Shown here: positions 24,768 through 38,607 of the stretch, one piece after another | Position numbering within the stretch: position 1 is the first letter of the stretch | How the letters are laid out: each line of letters starts with the position of its first letter | Assembly: GCA_000733355.1 (NCBI GenBank) | Contig: JNVV01000068.1 | Span: 62,001-126,000, forward strand | DNA length: 64,000 bases | Source: Falciphora oryzae | Taxonomy: Eukaryota; Ascomycota; Sordariomycetes; Magnaporthales; Magnaporthaceae | Direction: 5' to 3' | Program-made: the position numbers and the translations under genes | Notes under the pieces: model-generated | What the model was told of the DNA's origin: nothing | Database searches by the model: none | Seen by the model: the letters and a program-made list of their open reading frames with translations, nothing else

Positions 24768-27081
24768 TTATCGGCCGCCCTGGAGGCTCCCAACGAAGGA
24801 TGGGTCCTTCACACTGCCACCTGCGTCATCCAGACCCGCGATCGGTCGGTTGTAGCTAAAGCCCTGGAACTGGTCCTGCATAGTCTGTGACAGGACAGGT
24901 CCATCGACGTACGAGTCCTGGGGCGCTTCCGATGTGAACTCGGGGTCGAAATTGGTGGTATCGAGAGCATTGGCCTAGACGTGGCACAAAATCCAAGGTC
25001 AGTCAAGTCCAACGCCATGGCCAGGCAACTGGGTTCAAGGCAGGAGACCCAGCTGCACCGGGGGTCAGGGGAGGATCAAGGGGAACATACCACACTGGGC
25101 TTGAAAGCTGGCTCATACTTCCGTTGCAGGAGCTTTCGCCAATCTATGGCGTGGAAGAAGGGGTGTGATTTAATCTCGGCGGCGCCGCGGCCCCGCTCTG
25201 GCGAACCAAGCCTCGTCTTGGGATCTCGGTCCAGAAGCTTCCTCAGCAGGTCCTGCGCGGCCGGGGGTACGATTTCGGGGCCCGGGAAGTCGAGAGGTTG
25301 GTAGAGAATCTTCTTATACATCTCGTTCGTGTTCTCGTCGTAGAAGGGAGGCAGGCCCGTCAGCATCTCGTAGAGAAGCACACCGAGAGTCCACCAGTCG
25401 ACCGCCTTGTCGTAGCCTTTACCCTCGAGCAGCTCGGGCGCCAGGTACTCGGGCGTGCCGCAGAAGGTGTTGGTCTGATCCTCGTCCTTCATATCGAGCT
25501 TGCAAAGGCCGAAGTCGCACAGCGCAATGTGGCCCTGGTAGTCGAGCAGGATATTCTCGGGCTTGAGATCGCGGTAGACGACGTTGAAGCCGTGAAGGCA
25601 CTCGAGCGCACAGATGAGTTCCGCAGTGTAAAAGCGCGAGCGATTAACATCAAAGCGCTGCTCCTTCTGCAGGTGGTGGAATAGCTCGCCGCCGTTGACG
25701 AACGCGAGCACGAAGTAAAGTTTTTCGGGCGACTGGAAGGCGAACTTGAGCGGGACGATGAAGGGGTTGTTGATCTGCGCTAGGACGGAGCGCTCAGCGA
25801 GGGTGTGTGTCACCTCGGACCTCGAGATGATGTGTGCCTTGCGGATTGTCTTGAGGGCATAGATACGGTTCGTGTCCTGCTTGCGCACCTGCATGACCTT
25901 TCCGAAGCTGCCCTTGCCCACCACCTTGAGCAGCTCAAAGTCCTCGTCCAGCTTGAGCTTGCCCGTACGGTTAGCGACGAACTCGACTCCGATCTTGAGC
26001 CTGCCCGTGCCGTATTGCACGTCCGCCCACTCGACGCCGCTGAAGCCCAGCGCTCGCTGCTTCTTTTCGAACTCAGCCTGAGCCTTTTCCTTGTCCTTTT
26101 TGCTCATCTTGGGGTCCTCAACGAACTGTTGCTTCTCCTCGAACCGCGGGTTGATGCGGCAGACGCCGAGGAAAATATCCTGGCTCCGGCCTGATCCCGG
26201 CGGGGCATTCGGATTTCGGATGTAAAGGTGGATGGTGAGCTCGGTCACGCGCGATACGTCGAACTTGTACTGGGTGTTGGACCCGGCCCAGAGTGGGTTG
26301 TCGGGCGAGCCCTCGACTGAGTTGACGAAGACCTGGACCTTGTCGAAATCGATCAGCGCGTAGGGCATGTACTTGCCCGAGAAGCGGCCATGGTTCGTTG
26401 GGAGAGGGCCAAAGCCGCCCCCCGACGTCTGCGGCCTGCCGTTGGAGTAGGCGGGGGACTTTTGCGAGGAGCCCGGGCGGACGGAGCCGGCGACGCCGAA
26501 GCCATTCCCGGTCGAGACGGAGGACTGGTGGTTGGAGGCGCCGAAAGCGGCCCGGTGCTGTTCTGGGAGGGAGAAGCCCTGGCCCTCGTGAAGGGTGACG
26601 ACGAGGATTCCGGGTTTCGAAGGTTTGATGACGGGGGCTTGGGTGAGAGTTTCTAGGCCTGAATACACCGCCACCGGGCTTGTTAGACGAAACCGAAGGT
26701 TGGCCAGAATATGATGCGGTCTGGGGGTCATGTGGGAATTTACCGATGTTGCTCTCGCTGGTCGGGGTGGCAGCGCCCGAGATACTCGCAGCGCCCTTCT
26801 CATCGCCTCCCTCGCCGCTCTTGTCGGTGATGGTAGATGTCGAGGGCGAGCGGGAGAATGTGTTGGACAGGGTGGTTGTCAGGTGTGTCTCCTTGAGTTC
26901 TACAGCACGCTGTGTCAGTATAACGGCATTTCAGGGCGCGACTAGGGCCTTATCTCGCCCACACCGTGAGATTGCGTGTCCGACGAGGGTAGCGGGCGGC
27001 CCGAAGGGTCGACATCGCGCATCGAGAAGTGCGGGGGATCAAGACAAAGATTGACATACTCTTGGTCAACCTCCAAGACAT
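24768..27081 (-). CDS. ypk1: AGC serine/threonine kinase, Ypk1/YpkA type
   Basis: Four exons: 27060-27081 (22 nt, MSWRLTK), 26744-26899, 25091-26658 and 24768-24974, giving 650 residues. The tiny first exon is supported by the conserved YpkA N-terminus and by perfect phases. A C2-like N-terminal half (ILVVTLHEGQG...FSGKYMPYALIDFDKVQVFV) precedes the kinase domain. This has GKGSFGKV at 307-314, ATP-binding Lys329, YRDLKPEN (Asp423), DFG (Asp441) and the activation loop TFCGTPEYLAPE with PDK1 site Thr457. The last exon carries the hydrophobic motif FQGFSY with Ser622, the TORC2 site. Ypk kinases act downstream of TORC2 and sphingolipid signalling at the plasma membrane to control lipid homeostasis, polarity and growth. 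All catalytic residues are present. Confidence 0.96.
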
Positions 27082-30000
27082 GGTGGGCAACGTGGTCGGA
27101 AATACCGAATGTGAGCAAGGTGAAGAAAGGAAATACGACGGCTAAGGATGCGGTGGAAGCCTAATGAGAGTGAGATGCCTTCTATAGGAAGGGTTGTGTG
27201 GTTGGGGAGAGAAGAGGTTGAGGGAATTCAAAGGCCCGGATTGCTGCACTCGATTGACGACGTTGGAGGACCAGACTGTGCGAAGAAGTTGGCGTCGGCG
27301 GGTGGGTGGAAATGTTGGCTGCGTAGGCTGGGCTGGGCTGCTGCTGCCGCACAGGAGGGCCTGGGTCCTGGTCGGGCCCGGGGTTCGGGGACGGTTGAGC
27401 ACGCACAGGGCGGAGGGGTGCTGGAGGGTCCAGGGTCCATCCAATCCAGTCCCAGAAGCGCGGGAAGCCCGTGAGTCGTTCTGTTAGCAGGCTGGTCTCG
27501 ATACAGTGCGACTGCTGGTCTCGAACAAGGCGCAGCGCCGTGCAGGCGTGGATTAGGCGATTGAAAGCGAGCGAGTGTGCTGGAACAGCCTGATCACCTC
27601 AAGCCGCGGTTGGGTCTCAGTCCATCAATGAATGGGAAATAGAGACCTGCAAACGCTTACGAGGCTACAACGTTGGATACTGAACGGTAGCTACGGTTCT
27701 ATTCCAATCTAGCTTCTTTTCCCGTCACATATTGGGGCCATCTTTATTTCGCTTGTCCCAGGGGAGCGCGCCAGGGTCCCGTGGAGGCTTCTGCGCCCTG
27801 AAAAAAAGGAGCTGAAACCCCAGCATGGAACGGATCGCGGCGGCGACGTGTCGGTTCTCCCCACAAAGGGGAGCCAGCCCAGCCCGGGCTGTCCGCTGTT
27901 CGCAACCTCCTTTGTTGCCCCTTGGGCGGCTGTCCCCAGGCCAGGCTCGCCGTTATTCCCACCAGATCGCTACCACACGAGACCCAGCTTCTCACATTTG
28001 CTGACGATGCATCACCGGGCCGCCGTTTTACCACCCACGCACACGAGCCACTGTTGCCGCAAATCCGTCCCGCGCCTACCTGTCTGGGACCTAGCCTAGG
28101 GGCTGGATCAACTCTAGGGGATTCGATCCAATACCGCAGGATCGCACAGCTAGCTGTCGAACATACCGTGCGTGTTGAGCCACAAACCGCTCGGGGGCTT
28201 GGCACGGCTAGCGGCAGCTACGTTTTCTGTGGCGACAGCATGTGTTGCCCCTGAAGATGAGCATCGCCGTGACTTTGCGATGAGAACCTCGCTCGTTTAG
28301 ACGAGCTACTCGGCGTGTAGGCGTCCAGAAAACGTCCAAGGGTTGTCCCCCTTTTTCACATCGCTTTCGCGTTGGCATTTGATCGTCTTCTCAAGGCCGG
28401 GTTCATCAAGGCCCCGTCGTCTCACGACCTCTCCCTACTCCTCGGGGGAGGGTCAGATTTGGGTACATTCGTAATGCTGACTTGGTTCGCTGGGTTGCCA
28501 TTTCGCTCCCCTGTCAGAATTTGGTGGGGTCAAACTGTCAACTTTTTTCTTTCGTTTTTGAAGACCCCATTGGACAGTGTCCTCAGCCTTCAATCTCCAC
28601 CTCTTGCACATGAACAGATTCTAGTTCCGGTGACATTGGCTCGGCCTTTGCACAGCCACAGTTACCGTCAAACAGTAATTCGGCTTGAGTGCTTAGCCCG
28701 CAAGCTGACGAGCCTCCTTGATCGGGTTGGGCTGATGTCATGGTGGACAGTCGGTCACTTGCCGTGTTCACGTGATCATAACCATGGCGCCGGCGTCCAA
28801 GTGGTAGATTTGGATCCAGGGCCAAAATTGGTTCTGATCCAGTTTTGGTCAACAACAATCAAACGGCCAAGCTAGGAAGAAAAAGAAAGAGGAGAGTACA
28901 GCCGAGAACCCCTAAGCCCTTATTACTCGTGGATTTTTTTTTCTGCATTTTTCAGCCTCGCTTGCTGCCGTGGGAGATGGTGCATTCCATACCGCGACCA
29001 GCCCTCTTTTGTTCGCCACTTTGTTGATACTAGATAGGTGCTCCGGTTGATGCAATGGATCATTGACAGATTGGTGCGATGGTGGACCACATCTCGAAAA
29101 CCACATCTCGAGAAGCTCCCGGAGAGCTTCCCCAGTCTGACATCAGTAGTGGTGTTTTTCTAGCCAGGAAAGCCGCTCGTGGCCGTCTACTCTGTTGTCC
29201 CTTCCAGATGGATGCGCCTCATCTACGGCCACCCATGGCAGGTCACCCAACTCCTTACTCGACCCAATAACACCTTTTGACATGCCGACCTGATAACCGG
29301 CCGGACCGATTTATTCCACGCGCGGGAGGCAGCGAGGGAACTAGCATATCCCTGTGCGTAGGCCTGCCGAATACCTACCCTGTAGTGGTCGTTGGCAAGG
29401 ACCAGCCCGTCGGGACGAAACAGACGCGACCGGAATCGACCAGTGTCCCGGCCTTTGTGATGGAACACGACATAAGCCAGTTCGCGGTCGCCGTGTGCGG
29501 CCCGGCAGCCTCCTTGAGCATTCGATATTCAATACTGGTGTGGCCGAATCAATCTCGACGGCCGCCACCCCACAAATCTGGAGGGTCTCCCGCGATCCGC
29601 CCGGTGCGGTCTGCCGCCAATCCCGCGACCTCCAATTTCCATTCAGCAGCCCAGACGGCCTCCAACTTCCGTCCGAGAAGGTACCACAAGCAATACCCAG
29701 TGTCGCACCTCACGCGCGTATCATCGAGCCTGCCTTCCGCCTTGCTTCCTCTAATTCCTTTCGCGTTTTCGCCTGCAATTATCCATATCACTCGTTTCAC
29801 ACATCGCGTTGGTCCTAGGACACTCGGCGCTCCGGCCCCTCCCCCTATACCTGAGGGGCACGCGACTCGTCCCACCGCGGAGTTCTACCGCCCTACTGAT
29901 AGATTTCCAGCGCCAAAACCCGGTTATCTAGACCGGTGGAAGGGCAATGTTCGTCTCTTTTTGTCCTCACCCTTTGCCATCGGAAGATTTTCTCAGTCAC

Positions 30001-30563
30001 ATACGATAGGTGCAGCTCTCCTGTCCGCATCCCAAGAGTCTGCCCAACCCAAGATGATTCCCGCTTGGATGTGCGCAGTCGAGGTTTATCCCAGAGCAAG
30101 CTTTCCGGAGACCTAGCCTGCGTCGCCTATCAACCCCGTGATCCGTCTGAGTGGGGAATTTAGAACTGGGAAAATCATCAATATGCCACCGGCCAGCCTG
30201 CCGCTACAGGAGCTTGCAGGTTTATTATCTAATACCATCGGCCCCAACCACAGCCTCAATGAGTTAAGGCACCGGGCATCCCGATATGCAAATGTGGCCA
30301 ATTATCATGGTCTGTAGCTGCACTGTCACCCACCAAGTAATTGGAATGGGATAGGCTCGGCCAACCAGGACGTTGCACATGATCTTCTCGCACCTCGTTG
30401 AAATGGCTCGCAGCCCAACCAGCCTGCCTTCGCAGTGATGCCCATCCGCTCGGCAGAGGTGTCCCCCTCCTTCTCTGCTCTTTAGCGATAGTTCTATCCC
30501 GGAAAATAAAATACGGTCGCAGCCAAGCAACCCATTTCCACGAAGTTTACCACCAAATTCGAG
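27082..30563. other. Intergenic region, 3.5 kb
   Basis: Divergent upstream regions of the kinase and the NACHT gene. ORFs of up to 279 codons (29277-30116) lack domains, cross low-complexity sequence and overlap ORFs on both strands. Nothing supportable. Confidence 0.55.
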
Positions 30564-33500
30564 ATGGCTGACCCCCTGAGCTTAGCCGCAAGCGTCATCG
30601 CTGTTGTGGATATGTCACGCAAGGTTATCGCCAAGTGCAAGGACTTCATCCGAGCAGCCAGGAAGGCACCAGGGGAGCTACAAGAGGTCCTCCTCGAGAC
30701 TTCATCCTTGAGCTCGACTCTTGACAGCCTCACGTTTCTCAGCACTACGGACGCAGAATACAAGGAAACGCTCGACAACGCACCAGGGCTTCTGGGCGCC
30801 GTAGAAGGGTGCCGACGCACGCTAGAGAAGATATCGGGAGTGCTCGAGAGCCTTATCCCCGCTGCCGAGAGCAGGGACCAGCCCTCTCGAGGCCACTTGT
30901 TGGCCCGGCGGCCGCAGCAGCTGCTCGAAGCTGTTGGGTGGGCCCTGAAGAAGGACTCGGTTCAGGAGCTCCTACAAGATCTTGCCCGGCACAAAGGCAC
31001 GGTATCGACTGCTCTGCAGGCAGAAGCCCGGTTTGTGCCTCCATGACCAGAGCCCCACGCTCTACTTTGGCCCATGAATCCGGCTAGTATACATAGGTGT
31101 ACACCCATCTCTGACCAATCTGTGTAATACAGAAAAGACATGAAGGAAGTCAAGAAGGCCATTTCTGATATCCAGCTAGCCTTGAAGAGTGAGCACTCAT
31201 CCAACAACGGCCATTACCTACCTTCCGAGATCTGATGCTGGCCATGAGTAGAGACGGACCAGCAAGCAATCTGCGAATGGCTGCGAGGGAAAGGAGACGA
31301 TCAGTCAGCCTTTCATAACGAGATCTTCAAACGCCATGAGGCTCATACGAGCGAGTATGTATAATTCTCAAGGTTCTCCGTCCCCATATTCTTCATCCGC
31401 ATCAGCGGTCCCTTGATCGCTCCTGGTTGCACAGATAGTCGCGACACATTCCTCAGCTCCTGCAACACCGGGGCAAGATCTCATACAACCAACACGGGCA
31501 TAATGCTTACCCAAAAACGTGTAGGTGGGCTCTCAGGACCGACGAATGGAAATCCTGGCTTGACAGCAACTCACTGTCCACACGGACTATGTGGATTTAC
31601 GGCATCCCCGGCGCTGGAAAGACCTACATAGCTTCTTTTCTGATCGAAGAGTGCAAAGCCTATTGCGGACGAAACACATCCAGCGACCGCGTCTGCCTGT
31701 ACTACTACTGCTCTTACCGAAACAGCCAGGACGACGGGGTTCCATTTCTCAGCTGGATCGTCAGCCAGCTCTGCCGGCTTCTCAAACCCAGCGAGCTTCC
31801 GGAAGCTCTCATCACATCCCACAGCCAAAATTCCCGGCCCCGACTTGGAGAGCTATTTGTTTGGCTGAGAGACACACTACGCCACGTCGGAACTCTCTAC
31901 GTCATCGTCGATGCGGTCGATGAAAGCCAGCCGAGAGAGGACATGCTTGAGTCTCTGCTGGACCTTGTGAAAGGTGGTGGCTATGAAAACCTCCGCCTGC
32001 TTGCGACCAGCAGAAAGTACACAGACATCGAGGCTGTTCTTCGAAACTGCGCAAACTCCGTCTCCATGAGCAATCCAGAAGTCGAGAAAGATATCAATAC
32101 ATACGTTTCGGCGGCCCTGAAACGAAAGGCTACCCGGGCTGGTTGGAAATCTGACCTTCAAGAGGAGATTCGTAAGGCAATTGTCCAAGGCGCCCAAGGA
32201 ATGTACGTGATAGTCATCCCCTCCGAGCTTCCTTGCTCTACCGCTGCGGATGTGTTTTGTCAGGTGGCCGAGTTGCAGTGTCACATTCAGAAATTTTGTC
32301 ACTAACGCCGCGTAACTACGAAAGGTTCCGCTGGGCATTCTGTCAACTAGATCTCCTCGCAAGAAAAAGGGCCGTGGAAGACATCCGCAAGACCTTGAAG
32401 GCGCTTCCCAAGACCCTAGAGGAGACATATGAGCGGATTTTCCTGGCTATAGACCGTGACGACTGGCCAATCCTTCGGACCACCCTTATCTGGATTCACG
32501 GACACGGGAAGCTTGTGGGGGGCAATCAGCTACAAAAACCACTACCCCTCCAAGTCATTCTGGAGTTGCTAAATTCAGAGTCTTACGGCTGGGGCCACTC
32601 CATCCAACTGGGCTCTGATGCCGTCGAAGAAATTTGCGGCTGTCTTGTTACAATATCAAAACACGAAGCGGGGCCCTATGATATCGATAAGATTTTCTTC
32701 TTGGATAGAGGGAAGCCTCGGCTGGAATATATGGCCATAGGACTGGCTCATTACACTGTCCTCGAGTTCCTCGTCCTGGAGCGCATCCGACACAGCAATA
32801 TTGCGCCTTTTGCAATTACGGACGACTCTGTTGTCGAGGTCTATCTAAAGCCGATCTTCCAGATTCACGACAGGGTGCCCGAGGTTTACTTCCCGTTTGG
32901 CGGCTACTGGGAAGGCCTTGAAATCTACTCATCCGAGGCAGCCTTTCGCGCTCGTGGTACTATGGCAGAACTTTTAATCAGCTCAGGGGAACTTTGGAAG
33001 ACCCAAATAAGCTCCCTGGAAAACCAGCACCTTGACTGTGATGGAAAACGCCTCAATTACTTTGATCGATGGCGCCAGTGGAACAAGGAATACTCTGGTC
33101 TTTCGGACGCCCTACAGCGACGAGACATACGATGTTCTCCGGTCCCCCTGGAAGAAAGGGACACTGTAATGTCTTCTGCCACGTTATTGGCTTCACTTCT
33201 CCAAATTGGCTGGCTGGAGATTGCGGCTCGGTTTATCGAGGGTCAGAGCCTCGAAGAGGTCGTACAGGCTATATTTGCCTACCAAACGCCGCAAGAGATG
33301 GTCCCCAAATCAACAAAGCCAGCGTCTATCCGCAAAGAACCGGGTGACGACCCTGGAAGAGCGATCGCGTATGGAACCGTAATCGATGTAGCACTCGAGG
33401 CTGACAGCATGGACCAAACCCTCCTACTTGCCTCCCCTAAGCTTCCACATGGCGGGAAACTTCATCTCCCTCAGCTTATCCAGGATGCATTGCACAGACT

Positions 33501-34008
33501 CGGGCCCCGCCGCTTGGGGGCACTTCTTGCAGCGCACCGGGACACAAAAATTCACCGCTGCCCTGCACAGGATGAGCTCACCCGGCAGCACGGCAAAGCG
33601 CACAGTCCGGAAGGCTTGTGCTGGCTTTTGGCACCTATAGCTAGCACAGATGGAGCAGCAAATTGTGTCACCGGGGGCGGGGGCGGAGTTACTCCGCTTC
33701 AATATGCAGTGCTATTTCAAGATGTTGGGGCTGTGGCCTTTTTGTTGGCTATTGGGGCTCGTCCGAACTACGTACCTGAAGTTGCCTGGATCAGAAATCC
33801 AAGTCCTCGACCAGCAGTATTTTACGATGAGGACTACCCTAGCGAGAGGTGGTTCCCCCCCCCTGAGATGGAGGCAGCTCCTGTTGTGACGACTGGGAGC
33901 CCACTGTATATCGCCAGAAAGGTTGCGGTCGGTTTTAGCTGCACAAATCTGGAGGTAGCCTCCCAGATCGAGGAACTGCTGGTTAGGCACGGGGCGGTGG
34001 AGTTTTGA
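30564..34008 (+). CDS. NACHT/STAND protein (fungal NLR) with Helo-like N-terminus
   Basis: Five exons: 30564-31030, 31133-31188, 31252-31354, 31525-32202 and 32325-34008; phases close for 995 residues. The N-terminus MADPLSLAASVIAVVDMSRK with following helices matches the fungal STAND N-terminal/Helo-like domain, a membrane-active or signalling module. A linker with the typical FKRHEAHTSEWALRTDEWKSWL pattern leads into NACHT. Its P-loop is GIPGAGKT (235-242), its Walker B LYVIVDAVDE (333-342), and the KTLKALPKTLEETYERI segment belongs to the winged-helix region. Residues near 890 (VTPLQYAVLFQDVGAVAFLL) form a lone ankyrin-like unit, so the sensor half is short or degenerate. The family senses non-self or damage and can trigger regulated cell death. 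The first intron donor is GTTTGT, unusual but used in fungi. It stands alone, with no adjacent HET or lipase partner. Confidence 0.85.
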
Positions 34009-37000
34009 TTCTGCAATTGTCTCAGAAAGACAGAAGGTAAACAAGACTGGCCGCATAATGCTACCCAACTTTGGCAAACAGAGAACGTGATAGAAAGTAT
34101 AAAAAGGGCAAAGTCGGGCCAAACATATACTCTTGTCGTATTACCCGTTTTCTGACCTCCTATGTTAGTTACGAGATCCGCGGTGAAGCCGTAATGCCAC
34201 AAGGTAATGTTCTACAAAGGTGTAAGCGTGGTTTTGTCGGCTCAAAGTGACGTCTAATTGGCATACAAGTTGTGAAAGTTAAACACTTCAGACTTTCTCC
34301 CGCCACGGCAGCTTGGTGGTCGTCGATCTCCGCTGGGACAGTCATCGATGGCACAGGTGTGGAGATGAATGGAGGGCATTCCATTACAGTCATGACAATA
34401 ATAAAATAGGAAACATGCGAATGACAAAAACCCACGAATACGCATGAGATCAGACCGTATCGAGTGGTTAGATGCAACTGGGCTGCTGCTATGTCGATCA
34501 CTCTCGGTGGTTGCCTGACGGTTGCAAGGAGTGATCGCCAAATATGTAGATAGCTGCTACGATACTTCGAACTCCGAGGTACCATTATAATTTGCACGGA
34601 AGAAAAAGTGCGCTAGCGGAGCAGAGCGGAAGAAAGCCGGAAATCGACATCGAGAGAGTTTACTCCGGGAAATGACTGTTTCTGCGCCCGGCTCGGGGCG
34701 CAGACCCAACGGCGAGCCTGTTGGACGGACTGGTGACTGGAGGTCGTTGCGCCCGGCTCCACGTCTAAGAATGCCGCGAGCGTTGTGCCTGCCAATAACG
34801 TCACATGTACCGGGATGATGGAGGAGGCGCCGGAGAAGGAGGACAAAGCAAAGCAGCGATGCGGAAAGCCAGGGATCATCAGTGATACTGCATGAAGGGA
34901 ACAGAGGGCCTCGAGACATGGATGTGGGAGCGGCAGCATAGCGCGACGCGGGCGGGCGTGGCACACAGCATGCCCGCAATGGTGCGCGACTTGCAACCCA
35001 AAGGTGCTCTGCCACTGGCTCTCACGTCTCCTGGGCGAAACAGAAGAAGGCAAAGGAGAAGCGCTGGCGACTAAGGGGGCGTCTCAGCAATGGTCGTTTG
35101 TGCAGCTACTGGCAGCACGTGCGCGTCATGTCTCCGTCTGGTTGGAGGGCCCCAATATGCGGAGATGACAGGCCGCCGGCCGGGCCAACAAACGACGGTG
35201 CGTGCTCTCTGACGACTAGTTCGGTATCCTACACTAGACGGATGATATGACAAGACATCCATGACCCCTCGTGTTATCATATCGGCCAAGAGGGTGGAGG
35301 GGTCCCGGCCAAGTCGGGCGGTGGGAGTCGGGGGAGTCGGAGATAAAGTCCACAAGTCCCGTGCGCCGCGCCAGTTACGACGAAGAAATTTGACATCGCC
35401 CACGCCGTGAAAAAAAAGGAAAAAAAAAAAAAGAAAAAGCGAGATGGGGACGCCAGGATAGGTGGTGGTGGTGGTGGTGATGGTGGGCCCGTGGGCAGTG
35501 ACTTGGCATGGATAAACTGGGAAGGGAGCATTCGGTCGGTGTGTGGTAGTTTGGTATTGAGATCTCGACGCCAAGCAGCGCGGATAGTGGCAGTGCTCGG
35601 GATGAGGTGAGGCTAGAGAGGGGGGAGATGTGCGTGGGAGTTGACGGTCTGTCGGTGCGTGGGAGTGGTGGGGAACCACTGGAACCCATCTTGGTGTGGG
35701 ACGGGCTGACCGAGAGAGGATCAAAAAGGCGGTGATCAGAGGATGGGACGGCGGGCGAGCAGAAAAAGGAAAGAAAGAAGGGAAAAGATGGCCAAAAGGA
35801 TCGGATTGGCTCGCAGATGGTGGGAAAGTCGACAGCCAGTCGCGGCAAGACAGGGCGGCCGCCTCACTTTTGCTGCAGGCATTTTAAGCCAATGACGTGG
35901 GGGCGCCGGCACCTGAGTCGACCCGGATGGGGAATGTGGATGGGGTGGACGGGGATGACACCTTGATTCCAAGGCCACAATCGGCCACGCTGGCAGGCAG
36001 CCACCCACCAGCCGAGCATGATCCCTGAAAGGTGTGTGTGTGGCCCCGTGCCAACCTGGCCTGGGGCCTTTTCTTGCTCAATTCAGCAAGGGGTGGCTTG
36101 GGTGGTAGAGTGGCTGCAGCGCTTTGCAGCACGCTGGGCCTCCTGGCGTCCACCATGCCACCCTCTGATGCGCTGGCAGACGGGGGAGGATCCCGGCTGG
36201 TGCCCTCAATCCTGGGCGTCTGCTGCTCAGACGTTGGTCCGTTGTGTTGTCCACAAAGTTTACTGGGCGGGAGGGCGCTGCTCAAGCGCCCGCTAATCCC
36301 AAAGATGCCTGCGCCAGCGAGCGATTGAGCGCGCATGTAGAAACAAAAATGGAAGGCCAACTCGACGGCAGAACGACCACGACACGACAGGACACGACAA
36401 TCAAGCGCGGGGTGCCGCTGTGGAGCCGTGCAACGTCTGCGGATAGATGCGAGAGGTGTCTGATAGGGCCGCGCAGAGGACCCTTGGCCATTCCTTCCCG
36501 CTGGTTGGACTGTGAGAGGCCCTCGTGTCTTGAAAAAAAAAAAAAAACACGTCGACCGCTGGCCCATCCCAATCCGCTGCCATGATGGAGGGTATCTGGT
36601 GACAAGATCTTTGTCATCCACCAGCCAGCCATACATACCATTCTACCCAAGGGGAATATTCCGTGATCAGAATCATAACAACAAGTACGGTAGTGATACC
36701 AATCGCCCGCCTATCCAGGTACCATCCACTTGCCAGTGACCCCAGGACACACACGCACACTCACACCGTATACGTCTGCAACAAACCAGGCCCAAGACCG
36801 GGCGGTCAAGGGCTCAGGGGGTCTTTCATATGTCGTAAAACTTTCTTTGCTTGTTCTTGTTGCATCATGTCGTCTTCAGTAATCCGCACCCTGTGATAAT
36901 AGGCATTCGGAGCCAGCACAGCGCAGCCTCTGTCGCAATGCCTTTGTCGGGGAGATCGGGATGGCACCCCCGGGCATCGTGGGTGGAGCATTCTGTCATC

Positions 37001-38607
37001 ACTTGGTCGAATGGGGATGGGACAACCGCGCGGGCTTTCTGCAGACGGGCGTGCGTGGTGCACTAATCCCTTATCGATAATGCAGCGACACCACCATCCC
37101 AGGGAATGGAGTCTAGGGCACGTGATGGTATCCACCCTCCTCGTTGTCGGGCAAAAACGGCGTCGACGCAGCGCAGCCTCTCTGAGATTGGGCAACGACA
37201 AGGCCCCTTGTGGATGGGCAACAAGCCCGCCACAGACAAGTCCCCCCATCTGGGATTCGCGTCGTATCACCGGCTGCACGCACTCCAGTCTCACCACCAA
37301 GCGGGGGCCCAATATTGAGACCCGCATCCAGCGAGCGTTGCGATGACGGCCAATCGTGCCCTGGCTGTGCGCGCCCGCCGCTAATCGGGTACCGAGACCA
37401 CCCTCCCTCAGGCGCTGGCCTGCCCTCCTGGTCGGCGTGTTCTGCGTGTCGGGTGCGCTGGAGGGAGCTGCGCGTGTGGGTGCGGTGCCAAGAACTCCCC
37501 CGGTACTGTCGGACCCCAGGCCCAGGGTGATATGCGAAGTGGCCCCGCCGCGCTAGAGGCTGGAGGCAATTGGCACCAGGCTAGCATGAGGGAGATGGAG
37601 AGACTAGCGCTGGCTGCGGCGCAGAGCAAAACGACAAAAGCTGGGAAGCTGCAGACGCAGTCGTCACGGCCAATCCCCGGGCCCCCTGCCACCCCGGCAC
37701 TCCCACCCCTGCCGCTGCCCTCCGTGCCTTCGTACCGATGGGATCGTCGGCGACGGGGAAGCAAGCACACAAAATAGACAAGGCCAGAACCCCGGCCGGG
37801 TGGGTGTGGGACGCCCAATCCCTCCCTCCAACATCCCACTGTGGGGTTCGTCACTCTGGCTGCTGGGCTGCTCGGGTTCGGGCTCGTGCGGTCGGAACCA
37901 GGCACAGGTCTGCATGCCTCCCTGCCCGCTGGCGGTTGTGCCATCTATGAGATGATACCCACACACCACACGACGCTGCGAGCTGCCGTGTCAGTCAGTC
38001 ACCACCATTCGCCGACCCTGTCCTGGGGTGGAAATGCCGCCCGCGAAGCCTCGTTGGGCAACGACTGGTTAAATATCGACCTATCCACGTCCCCACACCC
38101 GTTTGCATCCCCGTCTTCTGCTCGCTCTGCTTCTTCCAGACATCTGCCCCTTCGTCGCTGCTTCGTTTCTTGTCCAACCCTCCCGTTCAGACAAAAACGC
38201 CCCGTCTCATCACCCTACATCCCTCCTCGGTCCCGGCCGACCTCATAAGACGTGGGGCATTAGCACCAAGCGTCAAGCACGAAAGAAGCAGCCAAGTCGC
38301 TCGCCTCGACTCAAGTGTGAAGCAAAAGTCTTCAACCGCGCAGAGCGGGGAACACACACGGAGACACAGATAGGAGAGAGAAGAAGAAAGGGACAGAAAA
38401 GCAAGGCCAGGTCAAGGAGTCTTGACCCGTGTGCGCACGAGGCTGCTCCCTTGCTAGAGGCCGACCAGCCAGCCAGTCAGCCAGCCAGCCAGCCACCGGT
38501 TCGCGCACAGTCGCTCGGCCAGGCCCCGAAAATAGGGCTGCTGCCGTGCAGACGGTCAAGCCAACACCGGCTTCGCTAGCTTCGCCTGCCTGCCTGGTGC
38601 TGCTGCG
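34009..38607. other. Gene-free region, 4.6 kb, upstream of the C2H2 regulator
   Basis: No convincing gene. It contains GGT repeats near 35461-35481, A-runs at about 35407-35436 and 36533-36547, CA-rich patches near 36750, and an AGCC microsatellite near the right end. The last 700 bp are CT/CA-rich as in a long 5' leader. Such long upstream regions are common for fungal developmental regulators; that link is inference. Confidence 0.55.
38465..38494 (+). repeat. AGCC microsatellite in the C2H2 gene leader
   Basis: About seven AGCC units with one AGTC variant, 114 bp before the ATG at 38608, probably within the 5' UTR. Confidence 0.75.

Noticed and set aside
29277..30116. 279-codon plus-strand ORF
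   Set aside because: No domain, composition like non-coding DNA, and overlapped by long ORFs in other frames.
35884..36636. 250-codon minus-strand ORF
   Set aside because: Includes poly-Phe from a homopolymer, and its sequence is irregular with no conserved pattern.
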